64,000 nucleotides of DNA. Origin: Lentinus brumalis. Taxonomy: Eukaryota; Basidiomycota; Agaricomycetes; Polyporales; Polyporaceae. The translations under genes and the position numbers were made by a program. This document shows, in pieces, positions 1 to 13,009 of this stretch. The notes beneath the pieces were generated by a model that was given only the letters and a program-made list of their open reading frames with translations, had not been told where the DNA came from and made no database searches. The stretch lies in contig MARA01000008.1 of the NCBI GenBank assembly GCA_001792895.1, positions 62,001 through 126,000 on the forward strand, written 5' to 3'. Position 1 is the first letter of the stretch. The number at the start of each line of letters is the position of its first letter.

Positions 1-866
1 CTCATCTTTGTCGACCTGAAGGATCTGCTGTGCGTGTGTACCGACAGGGATGAACATGCGTCCCGGACGGGCGAGCTGTTCAACCAGCGCAGCTGGCATC
101 GTCGGAGCGGCGGCACCAACGTGTATCGCGTCGAAAGGGCCGTCTTCTGGCGAGCCTGTCGTGATAACAGGTGAGTCGCACTCTTGCTTTCGAACAGCAA
201 GCCACTCGTACTACCTTTCCTCCCGTCCCCTGCGATCATCTTGATCTTGCCCTCGTCGAGTGCTGGACTGAGCTTGTCTTTCCGCAGGTTCTCAACGGAC
301 CATTCGACGAGCTCCGGGATGTGCTCGATCCCGACCACCTTGCCGTCTGCACTCTTCGGATCCGCGGGGTCTTGGATGAGGTGGTAGAACACTGCCGCGA
401 GGTACCCCGAACCAGAACCTACGTCGAGAACGCGGGCACCGGGCTTGAGGAAGGGCAAGAGGTCCTCGGCGGCGTGTGCATGCTGTTGTGTCAGCCATGC
501 AGCGGTGAGTGCATCTACTCAGCTGAATCATGGCTCGAATAATGCGTACCATGTGCGGAGCGGAGATCGTGGCGCCGTGCCCAATCGGTCTGCGATGCTT
601 CGTCAGTACTCCATCTTTAACTTCATCCTGAATGGTTCGGGACGTACTGCGGTGAATCCTCGTATGCCGTGCGAGGATGGCGTACGTAGTGCGAACGGTT
701 TACCTTGCTCATAGCCTACTCGTATGTACATCTAGAATGAGATGTCAATTTCAATCTGCATGTCATTGATACCCACCGCGATGACTCTGTCAGACGTGAT
801 GATGCCCGCTTTCGCCATGTTCTGGATGAGCTCGGCGTTCGTTGATCCTGTGCACCTCCAAGCCAT
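1..866 (-). CDS. Protein-L-isoaspartate O-methyltransferase (3' end cut by window)
   Basis: This enzyme uses S-adenosylmethionine to methylate isoaspartyl residues in aged proteins, starting their repair; it is a soluble cytosolic enzyme. Five exons join in frame: one from the ATG at 866, one near 716-661, then 589-550, 482-215 and 155-1. The protein begins [13 protein letters not shown], as in the family. It shows YEDSPQ, the substrate-loop motif [11 protein letters not shown], the SAM-binding motif [11 protein letters not shown], and the post-I motif [10 protein letters not shown] followed by IPVG. The last few dozen residues lie beyond the window start. Introns are 50-75 nt. It is divergent from the gene at 1187, with about 320 bp between the start codons. 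Family assignment is secure; the second exon's exact borders are read by eye. Confidence 0.93.
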
Positions 867-1186
867 GATGATTTCTTCAAGCAGCAGTGGAATTACACCG
901 AAGTTATCTCGATACAGAGCAAGATGAAGACTCGAGATGAGTGCTGTGGGGAGGTGTGGCACAGTCAGCCACAGCGGATCGTAAGGTTCGCTAACTGCGA
1001 CGTCATCGTATGGTCACATTATGATTGCTTCTCTGACTCTTTTGTTTAGCAGCAACTGCAGGGGCCTCTCGCGAGCCTCATTGATGTTCAAGTCCAAGAA
1101 CACGAAGATGCACCTTGACGACTTGGATCATCAAGTATGATCCAAGTTTTATCTGCCCATCATGCACTCATAATGAGTCGACTCAG
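867..1186. promoter_or_regulatory. Shared divergent promoter region
   Basis: This 320-bp gap separates two start codons that point away from each other (866 minus, 1187 plus), so it must carry both promoters unless one gene has an upstream non-coding exon. An ATG-less open stretch from 1115 runs in frame into the plus-strand gene but opens with TTG, so I did not use it. I recognise no specific factor site. Confidence 0.35.
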
Positions 1187-2411
1187 ATGACTGGGCAAAT
1201 TCTCAACAATTGCCTGAAGGCAATGCAGACTGTCTACGGCCCCTTCGAAGCACTCACATCCACGCAAGCGTCCGATTGGATTCCGCCTCCCATGGCCGAG
1301 GGACACCGCGGCCGGTACCTCTGTCGGACCGACGCCTTCGGCGTGCTCAACTTCCTCATCCTCGGCGCGACCACCTTCGAGACACGCTACACGACGCTCG
1401 CCGCCCGGCTCTTCGAAACCGTGCACAACACCCTCGGCCGCACGCGAGACCTGACGCAGCGACTCCCTGGGGCGTCCGACGCGCACCCGCTCGCCGGCGG
1501 GCTGCGCATCGGGAAGGAGGACGAGGAAGACGACCCGAGCGGCGACGGCGACGGGCAGTACCATCACTACCTCACGCTCTGGATGTTCGCACTGAACCGG
1601 ATGGCGCGTGCAACGGGCGAGCGGCGGTACAACGACCTCGCAATTGAGCTTGCGAAGGCGATCCATCCGCGATTCGTGCGGGATAGGGACTCGGCGAGGC
1701 CGCGAATGTATTGGAAGATGAGCATCGACCTGAGGCGGCCGTTGGTGCGTTCGGAGGGGAACCTCGACCCGATTGGCGGATATGTCGTGTTCAGCCTCTT
1801 GCAGGAGGCGAGCGACGACAAGACGGTGCTTACGCAGGAGATCGATGAGTATAGGCGGATTCTGGAGACGAAATGGAGGCGGTATGTCTCGGAGGACCCG
1901 CTCGACCTGGGCATGACGCTGTGGACCGCACACTGGTCCGCGGGTAAGGAGGAATGGGCGACGGAGCTCATGAGGAGGGCGGATGCGTGTCTCCGTGAGT
2001 AGTTTGGCCTTGTCTGCGCTTTGAGATGCTTATGAGCTCTCCCCAGGTGTGCTGCATGACGAAGAGAAGTATTTCGAGGCACCGACTCGATTTCGGCTCG
2101 CCTTCCGGGAGTACGGAACCTGCCTTGGCGTCCACTGCTTGCTTGGTCAGATATCCGCGGAAGCGTCGTCGGACGAGGAGAAGAGGTATTGGAATGCGCT
2201 CCTCGACGAGGTGCACAGAGCATGGGACCCGAATGTGGAGAGAGATCCACCGCTGGTCCCCCGCAAGCTGCAGCCTATCACATTTGTCATGTATGCAGCT
2301 GCCTTGTATCCTGGAGGTAAGCGAGCTCATGAGTAGCGCGAGCAGGCACTCATGCGAGACTTGGTCCTGTTTTCAGCCTTCCGGAGGGGTTTCTTCGGTG
2401 GTGACATGTAG
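1187..2411 (+). CDS. Six-hairpin glycosidase-like fungal protein
   Basis: Three exons (1187-1994, 2047-2316, 2377-2411) join in frame to about 370 aa. The start is the first true ATG of the frame. The sequence resembles a fungal family of uncharacterised (alpha/alpha)6 or six-hairpin glycosidase-like proteins: DWIPP near the N-terminus, GHRGRYL, TDAFGVLNFL, DAHPLAGGLRIGK, GDGQYHHYLTLWMFALNRMA and SEGNLDPIGGY. There is no signal peptide, so it is probably intracellular. I see no catalytic pair that I could assign with certainty, and the substrate is unknown. The stretch YLCRTDAFG, where relatives as I remember them have YLWTDAFG, may be real variation. The stop at 2409-2411 faces the convergent DUF6535 gene, only about 115 bp away. 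Gene structure is well supported; function is an inference from fold-level resemblance. Confidence 0.68.
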
Positions 2412-2526
2412 GACGTGTTGTACGATAGGGACCAAAGCTTTTCAGAGTGTTCTGCTGTTCTATGACATCGAACTGTATGTTAGTGTGTGCCCTTAGCAGA
2501 CGACCGCAACATGCTGCACTCACTTT

Positions 2527-5202
2527 TCAGGTCCGTGGTGTGCATTTCGAAGCCTCAGCGCCGCCTACGGCCTTCCTCAGCGCATCCAACTCTCCTTCTA
2601 TACGACGTAAGACAGCAGCTTGCGGAAGTTCCGTCTTCACCGGCTCTGTCTCCGCGGGTGAAGACGAAGACAAACATGCTGCCTGCGCCGCGTCCCACGC
2701 ATACGCCAGCGCATCGACAAGTCCCAGCGACACCATCCCCGGCTGTCCATTCGCGTCCTCGCGGGACACCTTCGCCAAGGTCGTAAGCGGGAGTATCGCA
2801 TACCTCTCCACCCAATAGGAGAAGAAGTGCAGGAAGGGCGCTGACTCCCTCCACTCCTCTGGCATCGTTGCCTCGAGGCCCACCCATCGCTGCGCGCGCA
2901 GGAAGTGTTCGAAATCGGTGAGGACGTCTCGTCCATGGGTCCGGATGGTGTGTACCTGCAAGGGGTCCGCTGAGAGAGGTTTGCGAGCCGATACGGCAAA
3001 GGTCTGGAGGATGCAGCGTATTGAAACCTCAATGGCTTGGAGGTAGGTGTACAGGGAGGCGTCCGGGTTCGTGCCGACATCTCGATGGCGTTGGAGTTGG
3101 ACCTCTGCCATGATCATAACTGTCGCCCGTGGTCGTTGCGGTGAGTCAATGATATCGCGTGATAGACGAGGTGACATACATACCATTGCGGACACTGCTG
3201 TAGGAGCAAGGCCAGTTCATGCCCATGTGATACCGAACCTTGCTGAAGGCCAGTGTCCCGGCGACCGAGGGGTCCATGGCAAGGAGAGCGAAGGTCGTCA
3301 AGAGCTGATCGATGCTCGTCGCGTTAATCGTCATGACCGGGCTATGGCGTTCAACGATCGCCTTGACCGTCCGCCCCCACTCCTCGTCTCGTGCATCCGG
3401 GGGTACTGTCAGCATGTGTCGCAAGGCCGACATGAGCAGTCCGGTGAGGCTCTTCAAAGTTTGGTGCGACGTCAGGCCTTGAAGTCGACGCCGCTCGTAC
3501 AGGTCCCAGACGTCCTCGAGGTACCGCGCGACTTCCCTTGGGGAGAGATCAGAGAAGAAAGCCTGGATATCGTCCAGATGCTTAGATGAGAATGTCGTCA
3601 TACATGCCATAACGGCCGTGCGCCTGTCCAGGTCTCCCGAAGACCCGTGGCCAATGATCTGCGCTTCCTCTTCACCCCGCCACGCCGGCATCTCCTTGAT
3701 CTTGTTGCAGCCGCGAACAATGCCCTTCTTGAATGCGCGGAATGGGTTGAGGTCTGACTGGGCATTCCAGAAGATGGGTGGTTCCAATCGGGCCCAGAGC
3801 CATGAAGCGCGGATAAGGAAGGCACGAGTTGCGTTGTGGATAGGTCGAAGTACTGAGTAAACCATGAGGGCTTGCGGGGATAGGTAGCAGCAATCCCATT
3901 GGAATGCTGGCATTACCGTGACAGTGAACTGGAATATAAAGAGGACGCCGACGAGGGACGAAGTTATCGCCCCGACGGTACCGTGCAGCGTCCACAGGAG
4001 GATGACCAGACCGACGAGGAAGAGGACGAGTGCAAGTTGTAGGACGATTGGGATGACGACGACAATTGTTCCGATGCGCCACCGGATGATACCGTCGAGA
4101 CGGTATTGCCGTCGTCTCGCACACTCGCGCGATTCTCCAGATACTCCGACGGAAAGTTCGTGTAACCATTGCTTGACCATGAGTGCAATGGATGCAGACG
4201 CCAGGCTGCAAACGAGACTCGAGAACCAGAGTGTGTTGATCCAGACAGCTGAAGAGGAGGCGCGAAACGAGGGCGTCAGGTCTTGCAATGGTTGAGACTG
4301 TTGTGTGGAGTTCACGAAGGAATTGCTGACGGAGAAGCTGTCGAGCTGCGTCGATATGCGTTGCAACATGGCCACGGTGGAGTCGGTGGTCGCAGGTTGT
4401 AGGGACTGGTACGACTGCACGTTAAATGCCGTGAGGACTGCTGAGAACAGACCCGCCTGCCGTAGAACGCCGTCAGTCACTATCACGTGAAGCAGTACCG
4501 TAATGATGAGCGGATACGAACATATACCAAGAGTGTGTCCATTTCCTTGTTCCATCTGTTGATCAACTCGTCGTGGTACGTCTTCACCGCATCAGCAGCA
4601 TCAGTCCAGGCTTTCGCTCTATGGTCTTCATCGTACTCTTCGCAAAGCTCTTCGTGCAACTCCTGAACGAATGTAGGTGAGGAGTTAGGCTTCGATTGCC
4701 AGCGCATGCCCGCCGTACCTTCGGCTCCGGCAGCTTCCAGTGATCCTCGCTGAGGCCTGGAGGGTCACCGTACACAGTCCACTGCAGAAGTCCATTAGCA
4801 CCTCGAGCCTATACCTAGTGCGTAGCATCCAGCGCACCGATTGGTCTGTGTTGGCGCGGGATGGTTGCTCTTGGGACGCCGTCGTCTCCGCACTTTTGCC
4901 GACTGACTCAGGCGCAAGAACGCGAACGTTGTCGGTCCACTGAGAACTTTGATGACGGTCAGCTGCAGTTCCTCCAGTAGCTGAGTGCTGACACTTACCG
5001 TAGAGCAGAGAACATCTGGGGATGATGACTGGGAGAAGCAACTTGCTACAGACGCCAATCAACCATCAACCAGTACTGAACACCGCGCGCTTCGGCCACT
5101 GGCGTTTGCAAAAACATTCCTTGATCAGATCGCAGTCCCGTAAGAGCCACTCGAGCTTGCTCGAGCGGTCAATTTCCTTATGAGGGGGCTGTGGTGTAGT
5201 CA
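2527..5202 (-). CDS. DUF6535 membrane protein, copy 1 (5' end unresolved)
   Basis: Function is unknown; the family is a multi-pass membrane protein group expanded in Agaricomycetes (DUF6535, named from memory). The exons closing in frame are 4781-4719 (63 nt), 4662-4522 (141 nt), 4456-3184 and 3119-2527. The middle exons match those of copies 2 and 4 in length and phase. The 141-nt exon carries EMDTLLVY at its end and the next starts AGLFSAVLTAFNVQSYQ, a hydrophobic segment. Three more hydrophobic segments follow: TLWFSSLVCSLASASIALMV, one around IVLQLALVLFLVGLVILLW, and one around SSLVGVLFIFQFTVTVMP. The C-terminal half is soluble and ends near KCTPRT. The first exon is not settled: its 3' edge is near 4838, that frame has no ATG, and the best start is an ATG at 5202 (MTTPQPPHKEIDR) reached through an unmodelled intron. 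It may be intact or 5'-damaged. Confidence 0.8.
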
Positions 5203-8200
5203 TTGACGACCGTCTTACTCTACAGAGCATCGACTCGCAACCGGATTCCAGCTTCGTATGCAACCTTCGCCGCTTCTGAAAGCCCCGCCGAGGCTCGAGC
5301 ACGAACCAGCATCGCCATCTTCCTCGTCATGCCCTGCACCTCCTACTGGACCTTGCCCGATAATCGAGGGTGCGTCTTCTCGAGGCTGAGGTCGACAGTC
5401 ATAAGTTACGGGGCGGCCTTCGTTCACTGCAGCCTGGAAATTGCGCCGCCCCGCACTTGAAGGCATCAAAGATGCGCGGGAAATCCATACTCTGCGACTG
5501 TCGCCTCCATCCGACTGTTGTACGTGATCCCGGACCGAAGGGGCTGCATACGTAGATGACCTGCGCGAACGTCTTGATAACGAAAGCATGTCGACAGATG
5601 AGTCCAGTCAGCCGAGGGTTCGATTGAAAGCACAGGATCATGGACCTGCCGTCGCAAGCTCGAGGATGGTCTCTTTGAGGAGGAGAAGCGGCGATTTCGA
5701 CGTAATCGCGGGTCGGGATGCTTCGGTGTTGTCTATGGAGAGGAGGCAGAGGCTTCGTCCTGATCTGTCGTTTCAACGTCTTTGAGAATGTGAGCATCAA
5801 GCGATCAGCTCGGAGATGCACTCACCTCCATCGCATGGCCCCCAGCATATGTCACAAGAAAGTGTGCACTCCTGCGGGCGCAATCGAGCGATTCGTCGTA
5901 CTGCCGCTCAACATCTGAGTTTATCCCTGTTAAGCAGCATCGTCAGCGGCGGAGTTTGGGCAATAGGATCGCAGGACAATGGCTCCCGCCCGTCGGCGAC
6001 AGATGAACAGTTGATAGAGCACTCACACGAGGCTCATACTCTCCCGAAAGTCCTCACGATCGTGGAGAAGACGTCGCCCTGCCCAGTATGCACACCATCG
6101 TTGTCTCTTCCAAAGCTGTTGACTGATCGTCTATGGAGGCGAACTCGGAGGAAAACAGAGGGCCATGTATGGGCTGGAGTGACTACGGAATGACGGGCAG
6201 TGGAAGAGGTCGTGCAGCCGTTACGATGAGCTATTCGGCGGGACGTCAATTATCAACTCGTGATTGTTGAGGACGGTCATGGACGTACCCTCTGAAGCTC
6301 AGAGCAGGTGTCGTCGTGGTCAGTAGGCTCCAGCGGGAATATGGTGTTCCTCTCCTCCTGCCGGTCCCTCAGTTAGACTGCCTGCGGGGTCTTCTGGTAC
6401 TGTGCGTGAACATGATGATACTAGTGTAAGGAGAGACATATGTGGCGAGAACGTGCTTTTGCAGGACACATATTCCTCTATAACGATAGCAGAAACAGGA
6501 CGGAGTGTAGAGTACTCACAAGGGGCAGCATAGACTTCAACGACTTTGCGTGCACTCGTCTGGAGTATGAACATCCTGCCGTGGCGACGAAGATCCCAAC
6601 ATAGACAATGGAAAGCGACCATGGGTGCAACCACGTCCTGCCTGATAGTGTGCGCGTCGTGTAGGGGCGGCGAGACCGTGTCCGACGTGGGGACGAGATG
6701 GCCGCCGCGCAGTATGAGGAGGCAGATCTGGGGGACTGGTGTATACGATCTCTCCGGTTACCCAGAGGCCAGAGAGAGCAGGAAGTTGTCGGTGAGTAGA
6801 GACAAAGCAACATGGCTACAATGGGCCGTGATGTGGACTGGGATACGGTGTAGCAAGAGCACTGAAGGCCGGAGGCGAATGTTATCGCAAGAACGAGCTG
6901 TGGCGCGGTCCTGAGGAGGATATGGCTTCCCGAACGCGCCGCAACCTCCGGCCATCTAATGTCCAATCCAAGGTGGGATGCCGCTCAGAAGTCGGAGCCT
7001 GTACACGAATGTCCGTCGGCGCGCTATGAGGACTCGATCCCTCTGGTTGCGATAGGGTTCCGAGTGAAATTGGGGGCGGTTAACATTATTACGAAGAGCA
7101 GAGAATCACGAACTTGAATAGAGACTCACCAGTCATCATCTCTTCCTTCCACCGCCTCTCCAATACGTAGCCCATTGGACTTCCTCCGCAATGCGCATAC
7201 GTGCAGTGTTACACGGGTCGTGTACGTTGGTGATCGAAGCACGTATCCCTTAGTACTCGTGCGTGAAGTAGGGAGAGCCTGTGATGCCAAGTGGTGTGGA
7301 TCTAGACAACAGATGGAGCGGCAGTAGTTATATTCAGCTCAGATTTGAGCTTGAGCTTGAGCTCGGAGGCGACATGAGGATGAGGAGGAGGAAAGGATGA
7401 GTAGGAGCAGACGACCTCCGAGGTTGCTCCGGCCCTCCGGATGGCGCCCGGCCCGGAACCCCGACCCGATCCTCGTTGTCCCTGCGGTCAACGTTCATAG
7501 CTACTCTATACTCTCAGGACGACGTTCCGCCTCTGCATCGTTTCGAGTGCGCCAACCTCCCGCATTTCACTTGACCATCGCCATACTTACGGTGCGAAAG
7601 CTTACGCGTTCAACGTATGTCGTAAACACCATTATATGCTGGATTTGGTCGTGAACTAATCCACGGCCTCAACACCTCCAGCATCATGAATAGCAGGACC
7701 GCCCACAGCTATGCGAGTGCAAGTGATGTCATGCTCTCGTAAGTATTCCACAATGCTATGACACTTGTTGGCGGAATCTACGCTCATTGCCTTGATCGGA
7801 CTTAGTGCCGCTCGGCGTTGAGTATGCGCCACTTAACCATCCGTGCTTGGAAGCCTGGGTGCGCCACGGAAGAGCTACATATGCGTTCTCAAGACCCTAG
7901 GCGGACTGAATAATTGGACGAGGGTATCGCTGGCAAGACCGCTCGATGCCACATACCACTGGCAGCGGAAGCCCATCGGAGGCCCTGAGACTCTATCGCT
8001 ACGCGCCTCGATTTAAAAGGTCACGTATGGCGGGCCACGGTATCATCGTGGGCTGATATGTTGCCTCAACAATAGAGACATCGCTCCGCAAGCCAGATGG
8101 CTTGGACTACCTTCCGGAGATGACGTGCCTGCAACGATGATGCCGGCCGGCCCACGAACCCTGAGTCCCGAGATCAGGCCTTGCGTCTGTCACTCGCTCG

Positions 8201-10295
8201 TTTGCGTGAGCCTTGCATGTGTTACGCCCGATGCCCCGAGAACGGCGCCCGTCACGGACGCTAGGACGATGTGATCACAAAAAGAAGCGGCAAGACTCTC
8301 AATAACGGGCACACCGAGTGTTCCATTTGCATCCATCAGGACGCCCGCATCCGCGAGCGGCTTTGAGCGGATAGCACGAGGATGTGCCGAACAACAGGGC
8401 TCTTGGGCCGGTTGCCAGTGGGCGGTCAGGTAAGTAGACAGTGAGGCGTGCGTGTAGGGGCGAGAGATGATGGAGCGGCATGTGAACGTCGGCGCTCAGT
8501 CTGGTTGATGTCACAGGGTCTTGCGAAGTCTTCCCAAGAGCCAAGCCGCGGCGGCGTCGTACAGTCTGGAGGTGGCGACAGCGGGAAGCACACTCGAACA
8601 CAGGCCTGCCGCCGCGAGTAGCCTGTCAGGCCTCGCACGGAGTGTCAGCGATCTGGACCCAACCATGCGCCACGCTGTCTCGACACTTCCAAGGTACAGG
8701 TGCACGATGTACAGGCGTACGGCGGCGAGGCTCATGTTTTGATACGGACAGATGCAGCCGCCGTCTCCACCGACTTGCAGTCCGTCGAAACCTGAAGTTC
8801 AAGCGTGTAGCGTCGATGTCTCTAACTTGTCTAATGTTCTATAGGCGTAGTCCTGACCACGACGGATACAATAAGTAATCAGGCTCAAGTAAGTACGCGA
8901 TTGAGCTTCATACTGCTTTGGTATTGATCCGACCTGCCGTCAGCTTCGTTGTTGACATCATCCTCGGACGAGCGGCGCACGGGCGCATATTCCCCTCCGT
9001 AGAACTTGGACAGAACCCCCACAGATTCGGACGGCATCTCTGTCGACTTTCGCTCCCCTCCATGCAGGACAAGCCGGGCGATGGATCAACGGATGCGAGC
9101 AAGTTAACAGACTACACCAGGCGACTCAGCGGCGAGCTTGTAGCCTCGGGGAGCCGGCGTATTGTGTTCTGCTTGGGAGGTTGTGTGCCCGCCACCGTCT
9201 TGCGCCGCTCCCCGCCGTCATGACCAGCTACCAGAAGGCTCTCTCTACGCCCCCTCCCATACTGTCTCGACGACATGCCAACATACGAAAGAGCGTATAT
9301 AACCTGTCCCGGTCCCCCAACTATGCTCACCTCGTAGCTCACCATTCACAGCCCTCCTCATCGTCCGTACCCGCCGAACCGAGTAACACGCCTACCCATC
9401 TTCTATCCCGATAGTGTTCTGTATAACCAATGTCGTGCGGTTGTCTTGAAGGTAAGTGCTAATAACGTTTCATGTGATATGTATGAATCAAATGTTTACA
9501 GGATGCGTCTGCAACGGGCACACGCAGCACTGGAAGTGCTCCTGCCAGTGCAGGCCGGCCCCTTGACCCGAGTTCCAAAGATACTGTCGGACCCTTCTGT
9601 GGCGGGCATCATGTTGTCATCTTCTCCATGTTATAGCTCACCTTCGCACGGCGTCATGTCTTATTAAGTAGTATCAACAAAGGACAAAGGATGTTGGTTC
9701 TCAGCGGATGGTCGCCTCATGTATCGTAGGTCTGAAAGGATACTTACGGTGAAGAGTCCATCATCGAAAGCCGCATTTGGGCGGACACACACTCGTCGCA
9801 CACGGCGCAAGCACCTGAGCACATCCGATTGAGTATATCGTTTCCAGTCCCTGGTTAGTCAAGGCCGTTGATGCTCGCGTCGCGCCGACAAGGAATTGGG
9901 AGGAGAAAAGGGTGCTCTTGAAGCTCCCCTGATCGCAAAGAGGGTTTGTGTACGTTTTGTCCACTCGTTGCGGCCGTGGCGCGAACGCACATCAAGTACT
10001 CGAAGTGATCTCGTCGTGCTCTATATGACTTTGAGGACAAGCATGAACTCACTCTACATGGACATTCGAGCACTCGCGGAGCCTAAACTTTTACTCGGAG
10101 AACATGGCTTGATCCGAACGGGGGTTCGGGGCTAGGAAGTTGAAGCGGCGCTGGAAGGATACCAACTGTCAACGGGCTGGGGACGAGTCTGTCAAGATCA
10201 AGTCAAGCAGTACTGTTGTGGCGGGTATCGTACTCATTGAACACACAAGAGCCAACTCAGCTGCCCCGGAGACGACGACGTTAACGCACGATACT
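5203..10295. other. Gene-poor region with weak relics
   Basis: About 5 kb without a gene I can model. Minus-strand segments at 5215-5700 give short coding-looking pieces in different frames (for example KTHPRLSGKVQ and MTRKMAMLVRARASAG), but these do not join. The stretch 6320-6960 has hydrophobic minus-strand frames that also fail to join. A small tandem repeat of the unit TTGAGC lies near 7340. No LTR, transposase or tRNA was recognised. This could be decayed duplicate sequence next to the DUF6535 genes. Confidence 0.4.
8299..8735 (-). pseudogene. Possible relic of a fungal-specific transcription factor domain
   Basis: In one minus frame a segment reads VRLYIVHLYLGSVETAWRMVG. This resembles the middle-homology region of Zn2Cys6 regulators, where a helix ending in a Trp and an Ala/Gly-rich turn precedes a statement like LGRPCAI. 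Downstream, two different frames give LALGK and RPCDINQ, which would make LALGRPCDINQ only across a frame change. No Zn2Cys6 cluster or start codon is nearby. If the resemblance is real, this is a decayed fragment; chance similarity is quite possible. Confidence 0.22.
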
Positions 10296-12763
10296 ATGAT
10301 TCCGCGCGAGTCTGCTAGTCTCAAGGCACCCAATCCAGTGGATATTAACGACATAACACAACATCAACGTGTACGTGCTGGGATGTATCTTCCACACAGT
10401 GGTCGATTGGTAGTTGACGAATACGTGCTTCACAGGTCGAAACGCAGACACAAGCTGGTGATAATGTCTGGAGGTTCCCAACAGCCGAGGTGAGTCCGGC
10501 ACTGGCAGATGTGAACCAGGTTCTGGCATCGTATCGGCGCGGTCTTCGTCATGACCGCCTAGGTCCGAGTAGACTTGACTCGTTGAACGTTCCGACGAAG
10601 TAACGCGCAACCTGTCGGTGCTAATCGTCAGCACGATTTGTGTTTTAACCCCTTCAATGGGGAGGTTATGAAGCCGTGCGAGTTGTCTTCGTTCTGACCA
10701 GTGACGCCCTCGTAGGAGATACGCGAAGAGCTGTCTACAGAGTTCACGAGAGAACAGAAGAATAAAGTCTTGTCAGAGACTGCGGAGACCGTGAAGACAT
10801 ACTTTGGTCAGCTTGTGGGGCGGTGGAAGGAAGAGATAGATACCCTTCTCGTCTATGTGAGTACGGTCTTCAGTATCGTTGACGCACTACTGTACTTATG
10901 TCTCCTAGGCCGGCCTTTCGTCCGCCGTCCTGACTGCTTTCGTCGTGCAGTCCTATCAGCTCCTCCAACCCGACCCCACGGATCTGACCCTTACGGCGCT
11001 CAAGCAGATCTCCTCACAGCTGAACAGCTTCATCGTTGCGTCTCCATTCGTCAATGCTACCGAACAGGCCAGCCAACAGCAGGACCTTGCCGCGGCACCA
11101 TTCCACGCACCCCCCTACGCTGTATGGCTCAACGTGTTATGGTTCTCGAGCCTCGTCTTCAGCCTCGCATCAGCGATGGTGGCTCTGTTCGTCAAACAGT
11201 GGCTCTATGAAGCGACCGTTGGGGATGCGTTCCGCGAGAGTGCGCGCCTACGACAGTACCGGTTGAACGCGTTGCTCAAATGGCGCGTCGGGGTGATTGT
11301 CGCTGCACTCCCTATTATGCTACAGCTCGCGTCCCTCCTGTTTCTCGTAGGCCTGTTGTTTCTCCTCTGGGAATTGCATAGCACCGTGGCCGCAATCACG
11401 TCTGCTCTCGCCTCTCTCTTCTTCGCCTTCTACCTCGTTGTGACTATCCTGCCAGTCTGGAAACCCGACTGTCCTTACCGCTCTCCCACATCCCTCATGA
11501 TCTATGCCGTCCTCAGAACCGCACGTAACGCCACCATGCGGGTACTTCGGCGCTTGTGCCAAGTCATCTTCTCCGCCTACGCCACGGTGGTCTGCGGCGT
11601 CCCACGACTTGATCGTCTGCATGCATTTGCATACGGCGGCAACTTGGGAATACCCACCTGGCTTGGTCGGGATAAGGGCGCTATCAGCGAGCAAATCGGC
11701 AGCCTCGACCGCGCCATGGTCACGACAGCATATGCAACGACCATCGACCCTAAGTTTCTGTCATATATGCCCATGATCTTCCCCGACCTCCCACCCGAGG
11801 AGATCGTCAGGTGCTCCAAAGACATCTCCGACTATCAACAAGCAGAATATGGAGGAGGCTTGGACCGGGGCATGATCAACTCGGATCCAGAAGCCTTGCC
11901 GATGATGGCCATGTATGCACTCCGACATATGCTGACACGAACCGACAAGGGCACTTACAAATGGCGACGGGATTGTTACTGGATCACCGACCACTCTTAC
12001 ATACCGGACGTAGTCACCGAACGATGGGCGGAGCTGGCATGCAAGACCTTGTGCCAACTCGCGGTGGAAGACTGCTCGTACATTCTGTTCTTCTACCAAG
12101 CTACCAAGATTCTGGTCTATGCGTACGGTGGCCCGGCGGGGGCTCATCACTCGTATGACACTCTTTGCCATGGTACGTCATATCTGTTTCCTATCGGAGG
12201 CCCGTCACTTCTGACTCGCTGACATTTCGTCACCTACTGCAGCCAGAGCGATGTTAGAACCAATTCTAACATCGTGGGACCAGTCTTGGAAGGGACTGCA
12301 GAAATACTTGGGCGCAGTCCAATGTCTCCTGAAGTGCACTGACGAAACAACTTCTGGACGCTCAAACCTCGATTCATCCCAGGAGCAGGACATCCTCGAC
12401 TGGAGCCGAGAAGCCCTCTCGCGATTCCATCAGTGGTTGCGCGGTCTGGAGTGGTACGGGCTCCATGCTGGGTGTGTCAGCGGCAACATCGCGGACTCCA
12501 TCTACGCCGCCACTTTCCCCCACATCGCATCCCATTACTTCGTGATGGACGTCGTAGACCCGCTTATCGAGTTGTGCTCCACAATTCGGGGGCGAGACAT
12601 GGTCACAAAAGAGTTGGTCTCCGCTGTCGAGTCTGCGTGGTCCTCGGCACGAGTGGCTTATCCGGATGCGATGAACCCAAATGAGGGTGCCAAGTACATC
12701 TGGTGCTCGGGGTTGGACCGGATTGACGCGAGGTTGGCGGTGCTGAGAGCTGCCGTCTCGTGA
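10296..12763 (+). CDS. DUF6535 membrane protein, copy 2
   Basis: Three 3' exons are certain and join in frame: 10716-10856 (141 nt), 10909-12172 and 12243-12763. They mirror copies 1, 3 and 4. The 141-nt exon reads EIREELSTEF and ends EIDTLLVY; the next begins AGLSSAVLTAF. Four hydrophobic segments follow, including LWFSSLVFSLASAMVALFV and the pair around IMLQLASLLFLVGLLFLLW and LASLFFAFYLVVTIL. The cytosol- or lumen-facing C-terminal part has DLPPEEIVRCSKDI, YALRHMLTRTDKG and, in the last exon, SREALSRFHQWLRGLEWYGL. It ends with DARLAVLRAAVS. By analogy with copy 4 there should be two more 5' exons; an ATG at 10296 (MIPRESASLKAPN) is a candidate start, but the 63-nt exon is not obvious. Function is unknown. 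Confidence 0.8.
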
Positions 12764-13009
12764 GTTGTCGGTATGTCTCCATCTGTTCATGTCGTTCCTT
12801 GTCGTGTTGAACGTTGACCACCTACTACCCTTAGATTTGCGCCAGAGCTCTCGACCAACAGCCGGGAGCGGACTCTGATAGCGAATCGCTCGCTTGCGGC
12901 TCCAGTACTAGTGTTCTGTCGCACGGGCCACTATGGGATAACTTAACCAGCTGTGTACTACTTATGAGGTCCCAACAAACCTATACAGACTTTTTCGGAA
13001 GCTGAGGAT
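12764..13009. other. Convergent 3' spacer
   Basis: Short AT-richer spacer between the stop of DUF6535 copy 2 and the small minus-strand reading frame that follows. No terminator motif or repeat is visible. Confidence 0.3.

Noticed and set aside
1115..1186. In-frame N-terminal extension of the six-hairpin protein
   Set aside because: The open stretch begins with TTG, not ATG. The first ATG is at 1187 and gives a plausible family-like start.
1160..1933. 257-aa minus-strand open frame
   Set aside because: It is antisense to exon 1 of the six-hairpin protein and has His/Arg/Val-rich shadow composition.
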